11,464 bases of DNA, taken from Deltaproteobacteria bacterium. Its GTDB lineage: Bacteria > Desulfobacterota > Dissulfuribacteria > Dissulfuribacterales > QOAL01. How positions within the stretch are numbered: position 1 is the stretch's first letter; the number at the start of each line of letters is the position of its first letter. Positions 7,590-11,464 of the stretch are shown here, piece by piece. The notes under the pieces were generated by a model. The model saw nothing but the letters and a program-made list of their open reading frames with translations, did not search any database and was not told the origin of the DNA. The stretch covers positions 1 through 11,464 of the forward strand of contig JALSKY010000215.1 in the NCBI GenBank assembly GCA_026988585.1. The letters are read 5' to 3'. Made by a program: the position numbers and the translations under genes.

Positions 7590-9284
7590 TTACATCTTTT
7601 CAGGCGCAGAGACACCCAACATGGCAAGACCATTCGCAAGAACCGTTCTTGTAGCACCTGCCATTACCAGGCGTGCCGTGGAAAGAACGTTATCATCACC
7701 AACGAACCGGTGTTTGGCATAAAACTTATGCAAAAGCCCTGCCAGATCATGCAGATAGTAGCTTATCCTATGAGGCTCAAGGGCAGCAGCACTGCCGGCA
7801 ACTGTCTCAGGAAAGGAGGCAAGGAGCTTCATTATGCGCAGCTCTTCCGGTTCTTTGAGAAGGGAGAGATCCATCTCCCCCATGTCAAGCAGCTCATCCA
7901 ATGCATTATCTCTATCCTGAATCAAGCCTGCCTCCGCCGCCTTCTCAAATACACTACAGAGACGGGCATGGGCATACTGTACATAATATACCGGATTTTC
8001 CTGACTCTGACTCTTTGCCAGATCCAGATCAAAATCCAGATGGCTGTCGCAGCGCCGTGTCAAAAAAATGAATCTCGCGGCATCTGTTCCCACATCGTCA
8101 AGGACCTCGCGCAGGGTTACAAACTCACCTGCCCTGGTGGACATTGCCTTGAGCTTGCCTCCCTGGATCAGATTCACAAGCTGCACCAGCAAGACCTGAA
8201 GCCCCTTAGGGTCATGCCCCATGGCCTGGATGGCTGCCTTGACCCGCGGGACATAACCATGATGGTCAGCACCCCATATATCCACCAGCATCTCATAACC
8301 CCTTTGAAACTTCTCTCTATGGTAGGCTATGTCTGCAGCAAAATATGTGAGCTCACCATTGGAACGCCTCACAACCCTGTCTTTGTCATCTCCAAACTCT
8401 GTTGTTCTGAACCATAGAGCACCATCCTTTTCGTAGATGAAGCCCTCAGCCTGCAGCTCTTGGATGGTATCCTGGATGAAACCGGATGAGTGCAACCTCT
8501 TCTCGCTGTACCAGTTGTCGAAATGGACGTTGAAATCTTCCAGATCCTCTCTTATCCCCTGGGATATCTCCTGCACCGCCTGTTCAATGAAAAACTGGCT
8601 GCATTCATCAAAAGGGAGCGAGATAAACCGGTCCCCCTCCTGCTTTGCAATCCTTACGGCAATCTCCCTGATATATTCACCTTGATAGCACTCCTTGGGA
8701 AATTCAACATCCTGTCCAAAATGCTCCAGATATCTGAGATAGACCGATCTCCCCAGGGTCTGCATCTGATTGCCTGCATCATTTATATAATACTCGGTAG
8801 AGACATCAAAACCTGCTGCTGCCATTATCCTTGCCAGGGAATCCCCAACAGCCGCTCCCCGCCCGTGGCCCACATGGAGGGGACCTGTAGGGTTCGCGCT
8901 TACAAACTCCACCAGGACCTTGCGATTTTCTCCTTCCCGGCTCTCTCCATAACGTCTGCCTGCCTGGATAATCGTCCGCAGATGACCCTGCCAGAAGGAG
9001 TCGGAGATAAACAGGTTCAGAAAACCAGGACCTGCCACCTCTACCTTGGAAAAGAGAGGATCCCTGACCAATCCATTCTGCAGGGCCTGGGCTATCTTTG
9101 CCGGTGGCATCTTCAGGGGCCCTGCCATTGTCAGAGCCAGGTTACTGGCAAAATCACCATGTTCCTCCTGTTTGGGCACAGAGATGAGATGCCCCTTGGG
9201 GAGATCTGCCTGAGGCAGTTCCTCTGCCTGAGCAAGCTCCATGTAACACTGTTCTACCTTCTCTTTCAGTTCCTTTTTCAACAT
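7590..9284 (-). CDS. argS: Arginyl-tRNA synthetase
   Basis: A 564-residue class I aminoacyl-tRNA synthetase that charges tRNA-Arg in the cytoplasm. Residues 1-110 form the N-terminal ArgRS-specific additional domain (EEHGDFASNLAL). The catalytic core follows with FVSANPTGPLHVGHGRGA; the HIGH motif reads HVGH at 137-140. The YYINDAGNQ block, GADHHGYVPR at 338-347 and GGKLKAMSTRAG at 375-386 come next. The last takes the place of KMSKS in the degenerate form common to this family. The C-terminal anticodon-binding domain includes YVQYAHAR and ends VSAPEKM, typical of intact bacterial ArgRS. AAGGG lies 4 bases before ATG 9282-9284. It is the first gene of the argS-SPOR-acetyltransferase-secA run. 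No T-box or leader-peptide attenuator is visible upstream. Confidence 0.98.
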   Translation of the reverse strand: MLKKELKEKVEQCYMELAQAEELPQADLPKGHLISVPKQEEHGDFASNLALTMAGPLKMPPAKIAQALQNGLVRDPLFSKVEVAGPGFLNLFISDSFWQGHLRTIIQAGRRYGESREGENRKVLVEFVSANPTGPLHVGHGRGAAVGDSLARIMAAAGFDVSTEYYINDAGNQMQTLGRSVYLRYLEHFGQDVEFPKECYQGEYIREIAVRIAKQEGDRFISLPFDECSQFFIEQAVQEISQGIREDLEDFNVHFDNWYSEKRLHSSGFIQDTIQELQAEGFIYEKDGALWFRTTEFGDDKDRVVRRSNGELTYFAADIAYHREKFQRGYEMLVDIWGADHHGYVPRVKAAIQAMGHDPKGLQVLLVQLVNLIQGGKLKAMSTRAGEFVTLREVLDDVGTDAARFIFLTRRCDSHLDFDLDLAKSQSQENPVYYVQYAHARLCSVFEKAAEAGLIQDRDNALDELLDMGEMDLSLLKEPEELRIMKLLASFPETVAGSAAALEPHRISYYLHDLAGLLHKFYAKHRFVGDDNVLSTARLVMAGATRTVLANGLAMLGVSAPEKM

Positions 9285-9373
9285 TTATCCCTTCATATCT
9301 CCAGTTCCGTTGTAATCTTGAATCTTACGCTTTTTTTTAACAGCCACAAAACATCAGAGGGGAAAAACAGACT

Positions 9374-9401
9374 CTGCCATGCCCATGGCCAGGAGTATAA
9401 T
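9374..9401 (+). promoter_or_regulatory. Candidate promoter for the PilZ gene
   Basis: A perfect -10 hexamer TATAAT (9396-9401) lies 16 bases after CTGCCA (9374-9379; four of six bases match the sigma-70 -35 consensus). Transcription would start near 9408 and give a leader of about 200 bases before the TTG start. The inverted repeat GCCATG-CC-CATGGC falls between the two boxes, where a bound repressor would block polymerase. On the opposite strand TATACT (9394-9399) overlaps the -10 and could serve argS, though its -35 is weak. This rests on pattern matching only. Confidence 0.3.
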
Positions 9402-9520
9402 CCTGTTTCTGAGAATATTCTGAAGAAAATCCCCTGGGTGGCCGAAAAAGAAAGAGACAGGTCTCCATTATTACACTTCGCCATGTTTTGCAACAACCTT
9501 GTGGATTAGCATTGAGTTAG

Positions 9521-9556
9521 CCGCTGTCTCAAAGAGCAGCGGAAAACAGCTTTTTT
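9521..9556 (+). other. Leader RNA hairpin followed by a T-tract, upstream of the PilZ gene
   Basis: CCGCTG (9521-9526) pairs with CAGCGG (9537-9542), extended by CTC/GAG around an AAA loop after one bulged T. Downstream, ACAGC (9546-9550) followed by TTTTTT (9551-9556) can instead pair with GCTGT (9523-9527). The two pairings exclude each other, and the second would place a stem directly against the T-tract like a weak intrinsic terminator. No gene lies upstream on this strand that would need a terminator, so a leader-control role is possible. It does not match the c-di-GMP-I, cobalamin, glycine or T-box patterns I know. Confidence 0.35.
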
Positions 9557-9591
9557 ACCATGAAGGCGCGGGAAAGCCGCCGTAGTAACTC

Positions 9592-9596
9592 AGGAG
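9592..9596 (+). promoter_or_regulatory. Ribosome binding site of the PilZ gene (supports the TTG start)
   Basis: AGGAG sits 10 bases upstream of TTG 9607-9609. An in-frame TAA at 9586-9588 rules out any longer start, and no ATG or GTG lies between, so TTG is the best start for this gene. Confidence 0.55.
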
Positions 9597-9606
9597 AACC
9601 ATAACA

Positions 9607-9963
9607 TTGAAACAGAAAGAGATAAGGGATGGCAGTGAAAAAAGATTACTGCAAAGGCTGAAAGCCGATATAGAGGCCTACTGCATATCGGGAAGCCTGT
9701 GTATCCCCATAGATATAAAGGACATATCGTCTCAAGGTATCGGGTTTGAGATACTGAAACAACTACCAATAGAGAGAGAGATCGAGATCCTGCTTATCCC
9801 TGAACCTGACCTTAAGGTACGGGCCAAAGCTGAGCTGAGATGGTCTATCCGAAACGGACTTAAATGGATTTATGGGGCAAAGTTTACCAGTATGAGCAGA
9901 GAGGACGCATCAGCCTTGAGAAACATGGTACACAACATATTCTGGGAAAATTTCAATGGGTAA
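9607..9963 (+). CDS. Small single-domain PilZ protein (predicted c-di-GMP receptor)
   Basis: A 118-residue soluble protein made almost entirely of one PilZ domain. Both ligand-binding motifs are present: R13-LLQ-R17 (RxxxR) and D39-I-S41-SQ-G44 (D/NxSxxG), 21 residues apart, followed by the beta strands of the barrel (REIEILLIPEP, VRAKAELRWS) and GAKFTSMS near 90-97. Stand-alone PilZ proteins bind cyclic di-GMP and relay it to motility, biofilm or secretion machinery; the partner cannot be told from this context. The gene uses TTG as start with AGGAG 10 bases upstream. It stands alone on the + strand between argS and a convergent DUF3592 gene, behind a structured leader. With both motifs intact, true ligand binding is plausible, though the domain is compact. 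Confidence 0.82.
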   Translation: MKQKEIRDGSEKRLLQRLKADIEAYCISGSLCIPIDIKDISSQGIGFEILKQLPIEREIEILLIPEPDLKVRAKAELRWSIRNGLKWIYGAKFTSMSREDASALRNMVHNIFWENFNG

Positions 9964-9984
9964 TCCAGGGCAATAGAACGGCAG

Positions 9985-10018
9985 AAAAAAGGAGGAGGCA
10001 GCCCTGCCCGCTCTCCTT
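9985..10018 (-). terminator. Rho-independent terminator of the Hsp70-DUF3592 pair
   Basis: On the minus strand AAGGAG (10018 to 10013) pairs with CTCCTT (9994 to 9989), with an inner stem GGCA/TGCC around a four-base loop and small internal loops, and the T-run lies at 9990-9985. It sits 37-70 bases after the DUF3592 stop codon. The hairpin also lies just past the convergent PilZ stop, but on the + strand only two Ts follow, so it would terminate rightward transcription less well. Confidence 0.65.
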
Positions 10019-10054
10019 AACGAAACCGATCTGTTACCTCTTGATGGACTGCCC

Positions 10055-10507
10055 CTATCTTCTCATGGATCTCTTCATCAGGGGCCATGCAACCGAACAG
10101 TTGATCACCCCAACACCGAGAAGAAAAAATACTGTCCAGTCCAGCCCTGGTTCAAGCATACTGAGGGCAGGATTATCCGGATTGTAATATACCTTCAACT
10201 CCTTGCCTGAAGGATATCGGGCGAGGATCTCCCTGACATGCTCCTGGGAACCGAAACATCGCCAGCCGCTGTTCAACCGATGCCCTTCATATATCTTGTC
10301 TCCCACCATGTAAAGATAATCCAGGTCGAGACAGAGCCTTGCTATCCTTATATTTTTTGCTGTGCGAAACTCAGTGACCCTGGCTTGAAGCATTCTGCCC
10401 TGGGCAGTAGGCCAATTTCTGGCAGCCAGCCCCTCTGCCGCTGAACGGACACCAAAAAACAGGGCGATCATACCGAACATCATGAAAATTATCGCAAAGT
10501 AACGCAT
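10055..10507 (-). CDS. DUF3592-like membrane protein with two membrane helices
   Basis: A 150-residue protein with a membrane helix at about 3-23, an extracytoplasmic or loop domain, and a second helix at about 123-143 followed by a basic tail (KRSMRR). The middle shows the DUF3592 pattern: W32-P with G37, a strand with Y64-L-Y66, G69 and Y73, then YPSGKELKVYYNPDNP (98-113) and LEPG (118-121). The family's function is unknown; it is often a small helper next to other genes. The start ATG 10505-10507 overlaps a two-codon frame, ATG GAG TAA, in the arrangement TAATG, and the GGAG is only two bases from the start, so initiation may depend on translational coupling. It follows the Hsp70 gene by 60 bases and precedes a good terminator, suggesting the last gene of that transcript. 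Confidence 0.72.
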   Translation of the reverse strand: MRYFAIIFMMFGMIALFFGVRSAAEGLAARNWPTAQGRMLQARVTEFRTAKNIRIARLCLDLDYLYMVGDKIYEGHRLNSGWRCFGSQEHVREILARYPSGKELKVYYNPDNPALSMLEPGLDWTVFFLLGVGVINCSVAWPLMKRSMRR

Positions 10508-10546
10508 TACTCCATACCGCTTTTCAGCCCCTGTTGCTCTATATAT

Positions 10547-10565
10547 CCAGGCCTTCCATGCCTGG
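10547..10565 (-). other. Intercistronic hairpin after the Hsp70 stop codon
   Basis: CCAGGC pairs with GCCTGG around a 7-base loop, two bases beyond the Hsp70 stop codon. No T-run follows, so it is not an intrinsic terminator. It may stabilise the upstream message or lower expression of the downstream gene; this is inference. Confidence 0.35.
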
Positions 10566-10567
10566 CT

Positions 10568-11464
10568 CTATTCCTGGTCACCCAAAATCAGGCCTTCAGG
10601 CAGGCTCTCGCCAAAGGCACTCTCCTGCTCCACCATATCCAGAGGACGATATTCCCTTATCGGCAAGATATGATCAGGAGTTGCGCCCATGACCTCCAAC
10701 CAGATGGCAACGTCATCCCGGAAGGACTGCGACATATCTCTGCTCCTGTCACCGGATACCCGGCAAATAGCGACTACAGCAGCGATAAGGGCCGGGCGCT
10801 CCTTCCATTCCCGTTTTTTGAGCTGCTGAACCCAGGCCCCTGCCTCTCCAGGAGGGACCACCTTGTTTTGAGGTCCATAGAGGGGCTGTCGCGCCCCAAT
10901 CCTGCCAAGACACCAGAACAGCTCTCTCTTGAAGGGGGAAGATGGCAGAAATTCCACAATACGGCGTCCCATGGCTATCTTCTGGGAAATATCCAACCGC
11001 TCAAGATTGGCAGCAAGAAGCCACATCTGTTTCAGCTCCTCAGGGGGGACCTTAATCTGTTTTGCCCTGCCCTTCTTGCGTTTTGAAACGAGAGATGGGA
11101 CCAGCACAGGCGTAAGGGAAGAGAACAACTGCCCCTGCTGCCCGGACGACAGTCCGCCGGAGATCCTGCGCCAGAATATCCACCAGTTCAGTCTCGGTTC
11201 TATCTTTTTCACATTGACCAGCCCCTGAAAATAGAGAGGCCAGATCTTTTTCATCCTCCACGGATCCATAGCCTCTCCGGTCCCTGGCCTCATTGCAAAG
11301 CCAGTGAGGTTGAACCAGCGCATCTCGTGGGCCTCGCTCCGTTTGCGTCCCTCACTGAATTCCAGGAGAATATCCACGAGCTGTCGCAAAATCGGCAGGC
11401 CCCACGCAGAACGATCCATCTCCAGGGCCTCTGCAAGGCGGGGCACCAGTTCACCAGGCCTGAT
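10568..11464 (-). CDS. Hsp70-family protein, C-terminal part with DUF3731-type region (5' end outside window)
   Basis: The frame is open to the right edge, giving 298 codons of a longer gene ending at TAG 10568-10570. The GTG at 11444-11446 is internal: the codons before it read IRPGEL and continue the same domain. The segment RPGELVPRLAEALE, then AHEMRWFNLTGFAMRPGTG and WWIFWRRISGGL, is the style of the helical C-terminal region (DUF3731) found in bacterial DnaK-related proteins, in place of the usual DnaK lid. The ATPase half would lie beyond the window and cannot be checked, so the Hsp70 label rests on recall of this C-terminal family. No J-protein or nucleotide-exchange factor is seen nearby; the only visible partner is the DUF3592-like gene downstream. 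Confidence 0.72.
   Translation of the reverse strand: MRPGELVPRLAEALEMDRSAWGLPILRQLVDILLEFSEGRKRSEAHEMRWFNLTGFAMRPGTGEAMDPWRMKKIWPLYFQGLVNVKKIEPRLNWWIFWRRISGGLSSGQQGQLFSSLTPVLVPSLVSKRKKGRAKQIKVPPEELKQMWLLAANLERLDISQKIAMGRRIVEFLPSSPFKRELFWCLGRIGARQPLYGPQNKVVPPGEAGAWVQQLKKREWKERPALIAAVVAICRVSGDRSRDMSQSFRDDVAIWLEVMGATPDHILPIREYRPLDMVEQESAFGESLPEGLILGDQE

Larger units (their letters stand above)
9285..9606. other. Divergent intergenic region between argS and the PilZ gene
   Basis: This 322-base region has no convincing protein gene. It must hold the promoters of argS (leftward) and the PilZ gene (rightward). From left to right it shows an inverted repeat GCCATG-CC-CATGGC (9376-9389), a TATAAT on the + strand overlapping a TATACT on the minus strand (9394-9401), a perfect palindrome AGAATATTCT (9412-9421) with flanking TTTCT/AGAAA half-sites, an inverted repeat GAGAC-AG-GTCTC (9454-9465), and two hairpins in the PilZ leader (9521-9542 and 9564-9580). 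It may be a regulated divergent promoter with a long leader for the PilZ gene; this is inference. Confidence 0.6.

Noticed and set aside
7590..9284. Missing KMSKS motif in ArgRS as a sign of inactivation
   Set aside because: Many bacterial ArgRS enzymes have a degenerate motif here; KLKAMSTR is normal for the family and the rest of the enzyme is intact.
9293..9496. 67-residue minus-strand frame in the argS-PilZ gap
   Set aside because: No ribosome site or family pattern was seen, and it covers the likely promoter region.
9285..9500. T-box leader for argS
   Set aside because: No T-box sequence (AGGGTGGNACCGCG) or specifier-loop arrangement is visible on the minus strand.
8490..9509. 339-residue open frame on the + strand
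   Set aside because: It is mostly antisense to argS and shows no coherent protein family features.
9520..9600. c-di-GMP-I (GEMM) or cobalamin riboswitch upstream of the PilZ gene
   Set aside because: GGGAAAGCC and CAGGAGAACC are reminiscent, but the conserved GEMM core and tetraloop-receptor pattern are missing and the region is too short and different for a cobalamin aptamer.

Overview
The window looks like chromosomal core DNA from a Gram-negative bacterium, most likely a deltaproteobacterium in the broad sense (Desulfobacterota). The reasons are the mix of families (SecA with a SEC-C zinc tail, a SPOR-domain membrane protein, a PilZ protein, an Hsp70 with a DUF3731-type tail, a P-protein-like ion transporter) and the moderate GC content. 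This placement is inferred from protein style; no marker gene is present. There are no rRNA or tRNA genes, CRISPR arrays, insertion sequences or clear signs of recent transfer.

Left end (1-3408): the 3' end of a penicillin-binding protein gene on the + strand converges on a minus-strand pair. That pair is a P-protein/NhaD/ArsB-type transporter with a signal peptide and an extracytoplasmic beta domain, followed 65 bases later by a tandem universal stress protein. The two were probably transcribed together, as an ion or organic-anion transporter with a nucleotide-binding stress partner.

Middle (3409-9284): four minus-strand genes, transcribed right to left, in the order argS, a SPOR-domain protein, a GNAT acetyltransferase resembling short-form N-acetylglutamate synthases, and secA. 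The gaps of 65-125 bases leave room for internal promoters. The functions are arginyl-tRNA charging, envelope/division, probable entry into arginine synthesis, and protein export.

Right part (9285-11464): a 322-base divergent region separates argS from a small + strand PilZ gene with both c-di-GMP-binding motifs. It holds a possible shared promoter, two palindromes and a structured leader RNA. The PilZ gene converges on a minus-strand pair: the truncated 3' end of an Hsp70-family gene followed by a DUF3592-like two-TM protein. A good intrinsic terminator for that pair lies between the convergent genes.

Most of the window is ordinary housekeeping DNA, and I found no clear new system. The points most worth a second look are the structured leader upstream of the PilZ gene, the transporter/stress-protein pair, the cysteine-containing tail of the acetyltransferase, and the Hsp70/DUF3592 pair.
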